Assembly (NCBI RefSeq): GCF_027484505.1
Contig: NZ_JAIXSV010000118.1
Span: 27,680-91,679 of the forward strand
DNA: 64,000 nucleotides
Direction of reading: 5' to 3'
Origin: Asticcacaulis sp.
Lineage (GTDB): Bacteria > Pseudomonadota > Alphaproteobacteria > Caulobacterales > Caulobacteraceae
The position numbers and the translations under genes were made by a program. Each line of letters begins with the position of its first letter. The stretch's first letter is position 1. Shown here one piece after another: positions 1 through 8,644 of the stretch. Under the pieces are notes generated by a model. That model ran no database searches and was not told the DNA's origin. It saw only the letters and a program-made list of their open reading frames with translations.

Positions 1-18
1 TTCTGAGCCTATCAGGGA

Positions 19-681
19 TCATGACGCGCTCGAAAAAACCAGATTAATCATGTCTTGCCCCCACTCCCACACCCAAAGTGCGAAGTCGATCACATAGCGT
101 GCGCCGAAATAGACCCAGGCCGTCGCCCCGACCGCCACGGGGACGGACAACAGCAGGCAGACGCCGTCCCGTTGCAACAGGCCCAGCCCCGTCAGCACCA
201 CGGCAATACCGGGTATGACATTGGCCCCCGGCATGGGCAGCAGCAGGATCAGCGCCATCAGAAGCGTCTGCGCGCCGGCATAGAACAACCACACCCCGCG
301 CGTCAGGAAGATCAGTCGCGGCCGGGTCAGAAACTCCACCTTACGCAGCACGACGCCGCAGGCGCGAAAGGCCCCGCGCAGCGTCTCACCCTTGAACGCC
401 CAGTTCTTAATGAAGCCCGGCATCCACAATGCCTTATGCCCCAGCAGCATCTGGATCGACGGCCCGATCAGCAGCAGGCCAAACAGGGTCGAAATGCCTG
501 GAATATTGGGAATGCAGATCGGCAGGGCCAGAATGATCAGCAACAGCCCCAATCCGCGCCCTTCGAGGTTTTTGAGCAGGGTGCCGACCGTCACGGTGGG
601 CGCATCGCCAAACGAGTCAGCCAGATCGTCAACCAGTTGCGAAGCCCTGATCCCATGTTGGGGGGCGGTAGCATCAGGCAT
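19..681 (-). CDS. ExoD-family exopolysaccharide synthesis membrane protein
   Basis: A 220-residue integral membrane protein. The ATG at 681 is chosen because GGAG lies seven bases upstream; the longer open frame to 1053 has no such site and its extra N-terminus runs antisense into bioB. The sequence has a soluble N-terminus, then hydrophobic stretches around GLGLLLIILALPICIPNI, FGLLLIGPSIQMLLG, LFYAGAQTLLMALILLLPMPG and a C-terminal helix, with the Pro/Gly-rich turns (ALPICIPNIPG, PMPGANVIPG) typical of the ExoD family. ExoD was first linked to exopolysaccharide production and alkali tolerance in Sinorhizobium; the molecular role is not known. It stands divergent from bioB and is separate from the polysaccharide island further right. 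Confidence 0.85.
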   Translation of the reverse strand: MPDATAPQHGIRASQLVDDLADSFGDAPTVTVGTLLKNLEGRGLGLLLIILALPICIPNIPGISTLFGLLLIGPSIQMLLGHKALWMPGFIKNWAFKGETLRGAFRACGVVLRKVEFLTRPRLIFLTRGVWLFYAGAQTLLMALILLLPMPGANVIPGIAVVLTGLGLLQRDGVCLLLSVPVAVGATAWVYFGARYVIDFALWVWEWGQDMINLVFSSAS

Positions 682-831
682 GGCGAATCTCCACAAGCGC
701 AACGACAACACCGTTACCATAACGCGCCGTCTGTGGGCTGTCATGTGCCGGGTTTGACCGGTTTGTCCGTTCGCGCTAGACGAGACGCGCACCCATGCCT
801 TAGGCACAGGGATTAAAGCCCGGAGTTTGTG

Positions 832-1818
832 ATGCCCGATACCGCCCCGACCTTCGCCACGCTGCGTCACGACTGGACGAAGACAGAGATCGCCGCCCTG
901 TTCGACCTGCCGTTCATGGAGCTGGTTTATCGCGCGGCCACCGTGCATCGTCAGCACTTCGACCCGTCGGAAATCCAGTTGTCGCAGCTTCTGTCGATCA
1001 AGACCGGCGGCTGCGCCGAAAACTGCGGCTACTGCTCGCAATCGGCGCACCATGATACGGGCCTGAAGGCCTCCAAGCTGATGCCGGTCGATGCGGTATT
1101 AAGCGCCGCCAAAGCTGCCCGTGACGGCGGAGCGCAGCGTTTCTGCATGGGGGCGGCGTGGCGCGATCTGAAAGACCGTGACGTGCCCGCCCTCGCTGAG
1201 ATGATTGCCGAGGTGAAGGCGCTGGGGCTCGAAACCTGCGCGACGCTGGGCATGGTCACCCCGGATCAGGCCAGGGCCCTGAAAGAGGCCGGGCTCGACT
1301 ATTACAACCACAACCTCGACACCTCGCCGGAATATTACGAGAGCGTGGTCACCACCCGCACCTATCAGGCGCGCCTCGACACGCTGGAAGCCGTGCGCGA
1401 GGTCGGCATGAAGACCTGCTGCGGCGGCATTGTCGGCATGGGTGAAACGCGCGAAGACCGCGTCTCCTTCCTGCACCAGCTCGCCACCCTGCCCGCCCAT
1501 CCGGACAGCCTGCCGATCAACAATCTGGTGCCGGTATCGAACACGCCGCTGGGTGAACTCTCGAAAATAAAGGGCGGGGTCACGCCGGTCGAATTTGTGC
1601 GCACCGTCGCCGTCGCGCGCATCCTCTGCCCCAAGTCGATGGTGCGTTTGTCGGCCGGTCGTAACGAGATGAGCGAGGAACTTCAGGCCCTGTGTTTTCT
1701 GGCCGGGGCCAATTCGATCTTTGTCGGCAATCAGCTTCTGACCACACCCAACCCGGAGCGCGGTTCAGACGCCTTCCTGCTGCAATCGCTGGGGCTGCGA
1801 CCAATGGCCGCGTCATAA
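832..1818 (+). CDS. bioB: Biotin synthase BioB
   Basis: Radical-SAM enzyme inserting sulfur into dethiobiotin, the last step of biotin synthesis, in the cytoplasm. The 4Fe-4S/SAM motif C-x3-C-x2-C is seen at Cys61, Cys65 and Cys68 ([13 protein letters not shown]), and BioB signatures follow: FCMGAAWR, the [13 protein letters not shown] block and the C-terminal [14 protein letters not shown] and GNQLLTT. Length (328 residues) is normal. ATG at 832 is preferred; a GTG directly before it (829) is possible, with CGGAG just upstream. No other bio gene and no BirA-type operator was recognised nearby, so it appears to be a stand-alone gene. Confidence 0.97.
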   Translation: MPDTAPTFATLRHDWTKTEIAALFDLPFMELVYRAATVHRQHFDPSEIQLSQLLSIKTGGCAENCGYCSQSAHHDTGLKASKLMPVDAVLSAAKAARDGGAQRFCMGAAWRDLKDRDVPALAEMIAEVKALGLETCATLGMVTPDQARALKEAGLDYYNHNLDTSPEYYESVVTTRTYQARLDTLEAVREVGMKTCCGGIVGMGETREDRVSFLHQLATLPAHPDSLPINNLVPVSNTPLGELSKIKGGVTPVEFVRTVAVARILCPKSMVRLSAGRNEMSEELQALCFLAGANSIFVGNQLLTTPNPERGSDAFLLQSLGLRPMAAS

Positions 1819-1977
1819 ATCCGCCGCGTCCAAAGGCGACAGATACCCAAAGGCTTCGCAATGGGATAAAGCGAAGCGGGGTTGGGTCGCCGCTTAACCC
1901 TCTTGCTGTCTGTCTAAAGGCCTTCTGAAAACAGGAAGGTCACGGCGACCGACCTGATCCGGATATATGAGGCGAAA

Positions 1978-3144
1978 ATGAAAATCGGTATTGCCGGCAT
2001 GGGCTATGTGGGCCTGTCCAACGCCATGTTGCTGGCCCGTCATAATGAAGTTGTGGCCTTTGATATTGTCCCGGATAAGGTCGCCCTGCTCAATGCGCGC
2101 AAATCGCCCATCGTCGATGCTGATATCGAACGCTATCTGAGCGGCGAGCCCATCAACTTCCGCGCTACGCTGGATGCACAAGACGCCTTCAGCGACGCCG
2201 AATTCGTCATCGTCGCGACCCCGACCAATTACGACGTGACGACCAACCGTTTCGATACGCGCTCCATCGAGGCCGCCACCGCCAGCATCCTGTCGGTCAA
2301 TCCAAAAACCACCATCGTCATCAAATCGACCATTCCGGTGGGCTATACGAACCGTCTGCGTGCGATGCACCCAGACGCCCACATCATTTTCTCGCCGGAG
2401 TTCCTGCGCGAAGGCCGGGCGCTTTACGACAACCTCTATCCATCGCGCATCATTGTGGGGGAACAGTCGGAAAAGGCGCACCTGTTTGCCGATCTGCTGA
2501 AAAACGGCGCGGAGAAAAAGGACATCGAGGTCCTCTTTACCAACAGCGATGAGGCCGAGGCAATCAAGCTGTTTGCCAATACCTACCTCGCCATGCGCGT
2601 CGCCTATTTCAACGAACTCGACTCCTATGCCGAAGCGCTGGGACTGGATACGCGCCAGATCATCGAAGGCGTTTCGCTCGATCCGCGCATCGGCAAGGGC
2701 TACAACAACCCGTCCTTTGGCTATGGCGGCTATTGTCTGCCCAAGGACACCAAGCAATTGCTGGCCAACTATTCCGAAGTGCCGCAAAGCCTGATCAAGG
2801 CGATCGTCGAAGCCAACACCACACGCAAGGACTTCGTTGCCGATAGCATCCTGCGCAGAAAGCCTAAGGTCGTAGGCGTTTACCGCCTGACCATGAAGAC
2901 CAATTCGGACAATTTCCGCGACTCCTCGGTGCAGGGGATCATGAAGCGCATCAAGGCCAAGGGCGTCGAGGTGGTGATTTATGAACCTGCGCTTGAGGCC
3001 GAAGAATTCTTCAATTCAAAGGTCATCCGTGATCTGGAGACCTTCAAGTCCCTGTCGGATGTCATCATCGCCAACCGTCTGGCTGATGAACTGAAAGACG
3101 TTGCCGACAAGATCTACACGCGCGACCTGTTCGGCGCCGACTGA
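1978..3144 (+). CDS. ugd: UDP-glucose 6-dehydrogenase
   Basis: NAD-dependent four-electron oxidation of UDP-glucose to UDP-glucuronate, a precursor for acidic polysaccharides. The N-terminal Rossmann motif GIAGMGYVG (residues 4-12), the TPTNYD and SPEFLREG blocks and the catalytic-cysteine segment [15 protein letters not shown] (Cys near residue 253) are all visible. The closest pattern is the Gram-negative enterobacterial Ugd form of about 388 residues. GAGG seven bases before the ATG supports the start. With galU at 55.9 kb it completes the route to UDP-GlcA. The last 31 bases overlap the convergent gene on the minus strand. Confidence 0.95.
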   Translation: MKIGIAGMGYVGLSNAMLLARHNEVVAFDIVPDKVALLNARKSPIVDADIERYLSGEPINFRATLDAQDAFSDAEFVIVATPTNYDVTTNRFDTRSIEAATASILSVNPKTTIVIKSTIPVGYTNRLRAMHPDAHIIFSPEFLREGRALYDNLYPSRIIVGEQSEKAHLFADLLKNGAEKKDIEVLFTNSDEAEAIKLFANTYLAMRVAYFNELDSYAEALGLDTRQIIEGVSLDPRIGKGYNNPSFGYGGYCLPKDTKQLLANYSEVPQSLIKAIVEANTTRKDFVADSILRRKPKVVGVYRLTMKTNSDNFRDSSVQGIMKRIKAKGVEVVIYEPALEAEEFFNSKVIRDLETFKSLSDVIIANRLADELKDVADKIYTRDLFGAD

Positions 3145-3986
3145 TCGGCCCGCTGTTGCAGTCGTTCGTGAAATTTCGGCGCGGTGTCAGACGCACCGCG
3201 CTCTTTCATTTCACGCACACGGTGCTCAGCGCTGCGGATCAGGTCAGGAATTAACTCGGCCTCCGGCAGGTTCTTCCAGTATTTCTTGGGCATTTCCGAC
3301 TGCATGGCCTGCACCTTCAGCCGCGCCGGATTGAAGATGTTGGCGAAATAGGTGCGCCACAGGTCATCCGTCTCGTCGCGAATGTCGGGCTTTTCGGCGG
3401 CCTCATCACTGACCCTAAGTGTCTCACCATCCCAGGCGGCCGAGCCCTTGGGCGTAGCGATCAGCCAGTCCATGTCATTGAAGCGCCGCTGAAAAAAACC
3501 AGCCGTTCGCGCGACGATAAAATGCTCCGGTTCAAACCACGCCACGAAGGCGCGGCGCGGTCCTTGCGTCGGGATTTCGCGGAAACGGACAAAGGCCTTC
3601 ATCTTGTGCGTGTCACGCCCGACGGATTTGGCAAAAGCATGGGCCAGCGCCACATCCGGATCGGTCACCACGCGCAGCAGAGGCTTATCCGTCTGAAGCC
3701 GCCACAGAAGGCGGTAACACAGGTCAAAACGCCGCGGATCGCTATGGCACAGCACGGCTTTTGATAATTCGACAAAGGCGGAAGGAACGGTGACGGCCCT
3801 TCTTCCGCCAATTTCGGCCGTCTCTCCCCTGAAATCAGGAGGAAGGCCGGTATCAAACAAACCCGCCTGCGTGCCGGTCGCGCCCCATTCCACCTCCCTC
3901 GGCGAAAGTCCCTGACATAAAGCTTCACGCGCCGCGTCGCGCCATTCGCCATAGTCGCCGCGTCCGCGAAGTTCAAACCGCTTCAT
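3114..3986 (-). CDS. DUF4130 / TIGR03915-type probable DNA metabolism protein
   Basis: A 290-residue soluble protein of the TIGR03915 (DUF4130) family, known mainly as the partner of the radical-SAM protein TIGR03916. Recognisable family blocks are [32 protein letters not shown], the [17 protein letters not shown] segment, [17 protein letters not shown] and [11 protein letters not shown] near the C-terminus. Many relatives are fused to a uracil-DNA-glycosylase-like domain; this one is not. Its ATG overlaps the end of the upstream radical-SAM gene by four bases, so the two are translationally coupled. The biochemical activity is unknown; a role in DNA repair or modification is inferred from the partner's helix-hairpin-helix domain. 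Its 3' end overlaps the end of ugd. Confidence 0.88.
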   Translation of the reverse strand: MKRFELRGRGDYGEWRDAAREALCQGLSPREVEWGATGTQAGLFDTGLPPDFRGETAEIGGRRAVTVPSAFVELSKAVLCHSDPRRFDLCYRLLWRLQTDKPLLRVVTDPDVALAHAFAKSVGRDTHKMKAFVRFREIPTQGPRRAFVAWFEPEHFIVARTAGFFQRRFNDMDWLIATPKGSAAWDGETLRVSDEAAEKPDIRDETDDLWRTYFANIFNPARLKVQAMQSEMPKKYWKNLPEAELIPDLIRSAEHRVREMKERGASDTAPKFHERLQQRADQSAPNRSRV

Positions 3987-5209
3987 AGCAGCACCAGTTG
4001 CTGCGGTTCCGGCGCGAACAGGGTGCGCAGATCGGCGCGATCGATCAGACGCACCGGCGTCCAGTCAGCGGTGACGACGAACGGCTTGATCTTGCGCAAC
4101 GACACCTTGAGCCGCTGCAAATCCTCCAGTTTGAGCCGCCGGAAGCGCCGCACGCTGAGGATGGACTGCACCGCCTTGACACCAAAGCCTGGCACGCGCA
4201 GCAGCATCTCCTTGTCCGCCCGGTTGACATCGACGGGGAAGCGCGCGCGGTTTTCCAGCGCCCAGGCGAGTTTGGGGTCAAGTTCCAGATCAAGCATCCC
4301 GTCGGGTCGGCCCGCCGTGATCTCCCCGATGTCAAACCCGTAGAAGCGATAGAGCCAGTCGGCCTGATAGAGGCGATGTTCGCGCACCAGCGGCGGCTTG
4401 ATCAGCGGCAAGACTTTTGAGGCGTCGGGTATCGGCGAAAACGCCGAATAGTAGACGCGCCGCAGTCGAAAGCGACTGTAGAGCCCGGCGCTGGAGCCCA
4501 GAATGGTGGCATCCGTCGTCTGATCGGCGCCAATGATCATCTGGGTCGATTGCCCGGCCGGCACGAAGCGCTTGCGCCGCTTCTTGTAGGTTGGCTCAGA
4601 CGCGGCGTCGATCTTCTGTTTCAGTTCGCCCATCGACCGGCGGATATTGGCCGGGTGCTTTTGCGGGGCGAAGGCCTCCACCCCGGCATCGGTGGGCAAT
4701 TCGATATTGATCGACAGCCGGTCGGCATAGAGCCCGGCTTCCTCGATCAGGGCGGCGGAGGCTTCGGGGATGGTTTTGAGGTGGATATAGCCGCGAAAAT
4801 CGTGCTTCAGCCGCAGGTCGCGGGCGATGCGCACCATCTGCTCCATGGTATAGTCGGAATTGCGGATGATGCCTGAGGAGAGAAACAGGCCTTCGATATA
4901 GTTACGCCGGTAGAATTCGAGCGTCAGCCACACCACCTCGTCCGGCGTAAAACGCGCCCGCTCGACATTCGACGACGAGCGGTTGATGCAGTAGGCGCAA
5001 TCGAAGATACAGAAGTTGGTCATCAGTATCTTCAGCAGCGAAATGCAGCGCCCGTCCGGCGCATAGGCGTGACAGATACCCGACCCTTCGGTGGACCCCA
5101 GCCCGCCTGAGGATGAATCGCGCTTCGATGTCCCGGACGACGCGCAGGAGGCGTCGTACTTGGCGGCATCAGACAGGATGGCGAGGCGTTCCTTGAGCGT
5201 CTTCTTCAT
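3983..5209 (-). CDS. TIGR03916-type radical SAM / helix-hairpin-helix putative DNA repair protein
   Basis: A 408-residue radical-SAM protein. The cluster motif C-x3-C-x2-C is in LMTNFCIFDCAYCINR (about residues 64-79), followed by a TIM-barrel-like body. A helix-hairpin-helix DNA-binding element is seen near the C-terminus (LLRVPGFGVKAVQSILSVRR). This is the layout of the family labelled putative DNA modification/repair radical SAM protein (TIGR03916); no substrate has been demonstrated to my knowledge. It is coupled to the downstream DUF4130 gene by a four-base overlap and is preceded by a 31-codon membrane-peptide gene on the same strand, 33 bases away. Confidence 0.9.
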   Translation of the reverse strand: MKKTLKERLAILSDAAKYDASCASSGTSKRDSSSGGLGSTEGSGICHAYAPDGRCISLLKILMTNFCIFDCAYCINRSSSNVERARFTPDEVVWLTLEFYRRNYIEGLFLSSGIIRNSDYTMEQMVRIARDLRLKHDFRGYIHLKTIPEASAALIEEAGLYADRLSINIELPTDAGVEAFAPQKHPANIRRSMGELKQKIDAASEPTYKKRRKRFVPAGQSTQMIIGADQTTDATILGSSAGLYSRFRLRRVYYSAFSPIPDASKVLPLIKPPLVREHRLYQADWLYRFYGFDIGEITAGRPDGMLDLELDPKLAWALENRARFPVDVNRADKEMLLRVPGFGVKAVQSILSVRRFRRLKLEDLQRLKVSLRKIKPFVVTADWTPVRLIDRADLRTLFAPEPQQLVLL

Positions 5210-5242
5210 AATTGTTCATGATATGTTCCAAGGACCCTTTCG

Positions 5243-5338
5243 TCAATACGGTAGCCCCACCGAAAGACCGGCCACCAGAGCGGCACAAAAACCAAAGGCC
5301 ATAATCATAACCGTCGCCGTCGATTTCAGTTCGCGCAT
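5243..5338 (-). CDS. 31-residue predicted membrane micro-protein
   Basis: A short reading frame starting MRELKSTATVMIMAFGF and ending LSVGLPY. It has a near-ideal ribosome-binding site (GGAGG followed by CAAGG and then ATG) and encodes one hydrophobic helix over most of its length. It lies 33 bases upstream of the radical-SAM gene on the same strand and may be the first gene of that operon. No family is recognised. The call rests on the ribosome-binding site, the hydrophobic profile and its position. Confidence 0.5.
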   Translation of the reverse strand: MRELKSTATVMIMAFGFCAALVAGLSVGLPY

Positions 5339-5444
5339 CCTTGCCTCCCATGTGTGGAGACAGTGTTGCGCGTCACCCGACAGGCCGAAATACGGACCTC
5401 ACCACCCGTTTATAATGGCCGCGCAAAGCGCGACATGCGCCTGA

Positions 5445-5481
5445 ACAAAAAGGCCGGAACCCGATCAGAGGTTCCGGCCTT
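5445..5481 (-). terminator. Rho-independent terminator of the M3 peptidase gene
   Basis: A perfect 11-bp inverted repeat (AAGGCCGGAAC / GTTCCGGCCTT, 5450-5460 and 5471-5481) with a 10-base loop. Read on the minus strand the stem is followed by a T run (CCTTTTTG). It lies 24 bases beyond the stop codon of the M3 peptidase. Confidence 0.85.
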
Positions 5482-5504
5482 AGATCACGCATTTAGAGCG
5501 ATAC

Positions 5505-7616
5505 TCAGGCGAAGCCGCGTGCCCGCATAAGAGCCTTCGGGACGGCATCGCGGCCACGGAACTGACGATAGGCATCCGCCGGGTCGATGGTGTTGCCGAC
5601 ACTGAGGATGTATTTGAGCATCCGCCCGGCCACGGTCTGATCGTAGAAGCCCTTGGGTGCTTCGGCGAAGGCTTCGGAGCAGTCGGCCGCCACCACATCG
5701 GCCCACAGGTAGCTGTAATAACCCGCCGAATAGCCGTCCGACGAGAAGACGTGCGAAAACTGCGGCGTGCGGTGGCGCATGACGATTTCCTTCGGCATGC
5801 CGAGCTTGCTCAGTTCCTCGCGCTCAAAGGCGTCTGGATCAATGTCTGCGTCACCGGCCAGGTGCAGCTTCATGTCGATCAGGGCCGACGAGAGATATTC
5901 GACCGTGCCAAAACCCTGATTGAAGGTATCGGCCTTTTTGATCTTCTCAAGAAGCGCCGCCGGCATGGGCTCACCGGTCTTGTAGTGCAGGGCAAAGCGC
6001 GACAGCACTTCGGGGGTGGAGAGCCAGCGTTCATTGACCTGCGACGGGAATTCCACATAGTCGCGCGCCACCGAGGTGCCCGACAGCGAGGCATAGGTGA
6101 CGTTCGACGACAGGCCGTGGATAGCATGGCCGAATTCGTGGAACAGGGTTGTGGCGTCATCCCAAGAGATCAGGATGGGTTCGCCCGGTGCCGCTTCGAT
6201 AAAGTTGGAATTGTTCGACACAATCGGAAGGATCGGCTTGCCGGCTTCTTTCGACTGGCTGCGATAGGCGTTCATCCACGCGCCCGACCGCTTGCCCTTG
6301 CGTGCGTAAGGATCGAAGTAGAACAGACCCGACACCTTGCCGTCGCGCAGCACTTCGTAGGTCGTCACATCCTCATGGAAGACGGGCAGACCGGTCACTT
6401 TTTTGAAGGTAAAACCGTAGGACTGACTGGCAGCCCAGAACATACCTTCGACCAGTTTATCCAGTTGCAGGTAGGGCTTGATTTCGTTCTCATCGAGATC
6501 GTAGCGCGCCTTGCGCACCTTCTCTGCATAGAAGCGGTAGTCCCACGGCTCGATAGTAATACCGGCCTTTTCAGCGTCGGCGACCTTCTGCATATCGGCC
6601 ACTTCTTCGTGCACGCGTTTGACCGCCGCCGGCCATACCGACTCCATCAGTTGCATCGCGTTTTCCGGCGTCTTGGCCATGGCATTTTCGACGCGCCAGT
6701 GGGCGTGCGTCTTATAGCCCCGCAGTTTCGCGCGCTCGACGCGCAGCTTGAGGATCTTCTTGATCAGGGCGTTGTTGTCCCACTGATCGCCATTGTCGCC
6801 GCGATTGACGAACAGACGCCACACCTTTTCGCGCGTCGCGCGGTTGGTGCAGAAGGTGGTGACCGGCTCCATGGCGGAACGGGTGTTGGGGATGGCATAC
6901 AAACCGTCCTTACCCGCTGCCTTGGCCGACGCGGCCGCCGAGGCCATGAAGCCGTCCGGCACACCCGGCAGCTCAGCCTTGCTGAGGTAGAGCACCTGTT
7001 CTTCGTCGTGCAGCAGGTTGTCGGAGAACTGGTTGAACAGCACCGACAGTTCCTTGTTGATTTCGGCGACGCGCGTTTTGGCCTGCGGCGTCAGGGCGGC
7101 CCCCGACCGCACAAAGCCATTATAGGTGACCCACAGAAGGCGGTCCTGCTCCGGCGTCAGCTTGAACGTGGCGCGGCGGTCATAGACGCTCTTGATCTTC
7201 TGAAACAGCGCTTCGTTCTGATTGATCTCGTCGCCAAAGGCCGCCAGCTTGGGCGACAGGCGCTTGGCAATGGCCTGAAGCTCCGGCGTGGACAGCCCAC
7301 CGCTCCACACGCCGTAGAGGGTGGAGACACGCTCCATCTCCTGCCCCGAACGCTCAAGCGCGACCACGGTATTTTCAAAGGTCGGCGCGGCTTTGTTTTG
7401 CGTGATCGCCGCGATTTCCTGACGCTGAGCCGTCATGGCTGCGTCAAACGCCGCTTCGAAATCCGCGATCTTGACCTTATCAAAGGGAGGGATGCCGCCA
7501 TAGGGGCCGGTCCATTCCGCCGTCAGCGCCGACGCGCCCGTAGCCGCCAGAGCGACGCCCGGCATCAACCCGGCCGAAGTCATTAACCCGATCACCATGC
7601 GACGATCCATTTCCAT
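5505..7616 (-). CDS. dcp: Exported M3-family zinc metallopeptidase (peptidyl-dipeptidase Dcp-like)
   Basis: A 703-residue thimet-oligopeptidase-like zinc peptidase that would trim oligopeptides. The zinc site HEFGH is in TTLFHEFGHAIHGLSS (about residues 491-495), with the downstream region (EFPSQVNERW) supplying the third ligand as in M3 peptidases. The N-terminus MEMDRRMVIGLMTSAGLM with following Ala-rich stretch resembles an export signal, possibly twin-arginine (DRRMVIG) but without the full consensus; a periplasmic location is inferred. GGAG six bases upstream supports the ATG at 7616. The gene is monocistronic: divergent from murI and closed by a strong terminator. Confidence 0.92.
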   Translation of the reverse strand: MEMDRRMVIGLMTSAGLMPGVALAATGASALTAEWTGPYGGIPPFDKVKIADFEAAFDAAMTAQRQEIAAITQNKAAPTFENTVVALERSGQEMERVSTLYGVWSGGLSTPELQAIAKRLSPKLAAFGDEINQNEALFQKIKSVYDRRATFKLTPEQDRLLWVTYNGFVRSGAALTPQAKTRVAEINKELSVLFNQFSDNLLHDEEQVLYLSKAELPGVPDGFMASAAASAKAAGKDGLYAIPNTRSAMEPVTTFCTNRATREKVWRLFVNRGDNGDQWDNNALIKKILKLRVERAKLRGYKTHAHWRVENAMAKTPENAMQLMESVWPAAVKRVHEEVADMQKVADAEKAGITIEPWDYRFYAEKVRKARYDLDENEIKPYLQLDKLVEGMFWAASQSYGFTFKKVTGLPVFHEDVTTYEVLRDGKVSGLFYFDPYARKGKRSGAWMNAYRSQSKEAGKPILPIVSNNSNFIEAAPGEPILISWDDATTLFHEFGHAIHGLSSNVTYASLSGTSVARDYVEFPSQVNERWLSTPEVLSRFALHYKTGEPMPAALLEKIKKADTFNQGFGTVEYLSSALIDMKLHLAGDADIDPDAFEREELSKLGMPKEIVMRHRTPQFSHVFSSDGYSAGYYSYLWADVVAADCSEAFAEAPKGFYDQTVAGRMLKYILSVGNTIDPADAYRQFRGRDAVPKALMRARGFA

Positions 7617-7789
7617 CTGCTGCTCCTGAATACGATTATGGACTCAAGCCTTAACGCCCAGCGCCGCCAAATCCGTTCCATTCGCAATCATCTAAGCATG
7701 TACCCTTGCTGGCGACAAGGGCGCGGGTCTATAGACGAGAGGACACTCATTATCGGCATTGCCGAGTGGTTGCGTAAGGGAAAATAAAC

Positions 7790-8641
7790 ATGGCTATCGG
7801 GGTATTCGATTCAGGCGTCGGCGGGTTGAGCATTCACCGGGCGTTAGTGGACCGGATGCCGCAGGCCGACTTCATCTACCTCGGCGACCAGAAACACGCC
7901 CCCTATGGCGAACGCTCCGGCGAAGAGATCGTCGAATTGACGCGTCAGGGCTGCGAAACCCTGTTTGAGGCCGGTGCCTCTCTGGTCGTTCTGGCCTGTA
8001 ATACGGCGTCGGCCGTGGCGCTGCGCCGCCTGCAATCGAGCTGGCTAGCCGGTTATCGCCAGACCGCGGGCAGAGCCGTCAATGTGCTGGGGATCATCGT
8101 GCCGACCATCGAAGCGGCGACCGGTCTGCCGTGGGAGCACGAGGCCGAACGCCGCGGCCCCAAGGTCGAGAATGTCGATGTGCTGGGTATCTTCTGCACC
8201 ACGGCGACGGCGCGTTCGCGGGTCTATGAAATCGAGATCGACAAACGCCGTCAGGACCTCGCGGTGTTCAGCGAGCCCTGCATCGGGCTGGCCGGCATGA
8301 TCGAGGCCGGTGAAAGCGAAGACAAGCTGAAGGCGGTCGTCGAAAGCCGCGTGCAGGCGCTCAAAACCCGCATCGGCCGCTATCCCGACCGCGCCATACT
8401 GGGCTGCACGCATTATGAGATCATTGGTGACCTGTTCAAGGCCGCCCTGCCCGAAGGCACGCCGCTGATCCATCAGCCGTCCTCAGTGGCCGACGCGCTG
8501 GAACGCTACGTGGCCCGCCACCCGGACTATCAGATTGGCACGTCCGGCCTCCGCCGCTTTTTGACGACGGGAGAGCCCGGTCCACAATCGCGCATCGTCG
8601 AAGCCTTCTGGGGCGCGCCGGTAACGTTTGAAGCGGTCTAG
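7790..8641 (+). CDS. murI: Glutamate racemase
   Basis: Cofactor-independent racemase making D-glutamate for peptidoglycan. The two catalytic cysteines are present: Cys70 in VVLACNTASA and the second near residue 206 in ILGCTHYEII. The N-terminal FDSGVGGLS and YLGDQKHAPYG blocks are diagnostic. Length 283 residues is usual. AAGGG lies upstream of the ATG. The glycosyltransferase gene follows after three bases, so the two are probably cotranscribed. Confidence 0.94.
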   Translation: MAIGVFDSGVGGLSIHRALVDRMPQADFIYLGDQKHAPYGERSGEEIVELTRQGCETLFEAGASLVVLACNTASAVALRRLQSSWLAGYRQTAGRAVNVLGIIVPTIEAATGLPWEHEAERRGPKVENVDVLGIFCTTATARSRVYEIEIDKRRQDLAVFSEPCIGLAGMIEAGESEDKLKAVVESRVQALKTRIGRYPDRAILGCTHYEIIGDLFKAALPEGTPLIHQPSSVADALERYVARHPDYQIGTSGLRRFLTTGEPGPQSRIVEAFWGAPVTFEAV

Positions 8642-8644
8642 AAC

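Noticed and set aside
1853..1877. GCTTCGC/GCGAAGC hairpin after bioB
   Set aside because: Seven-bp stem with an 11-base loop and no T run; too weak to call a terminator.
1894..2787. 297-codon minus-strand open frame opposite ugd
   Set aside because: Mirror of the ugd reading frame; no independent signal.
5751..7586. 611-codon plus-strand open frame opposite the M3 peptidase
   Set aside because: Antisense shadow of a GC-rich gene with clear family motifs; its own translation shows no family pattern and it has no ribosome-binding site.
7698..7787. 29-codon plus-strand frame (MYPCWRQGRG...) before murI
   Set aside because: No ribosome-binding site and no hydrophobic or family pattern; it lies in the divergent promoter region.
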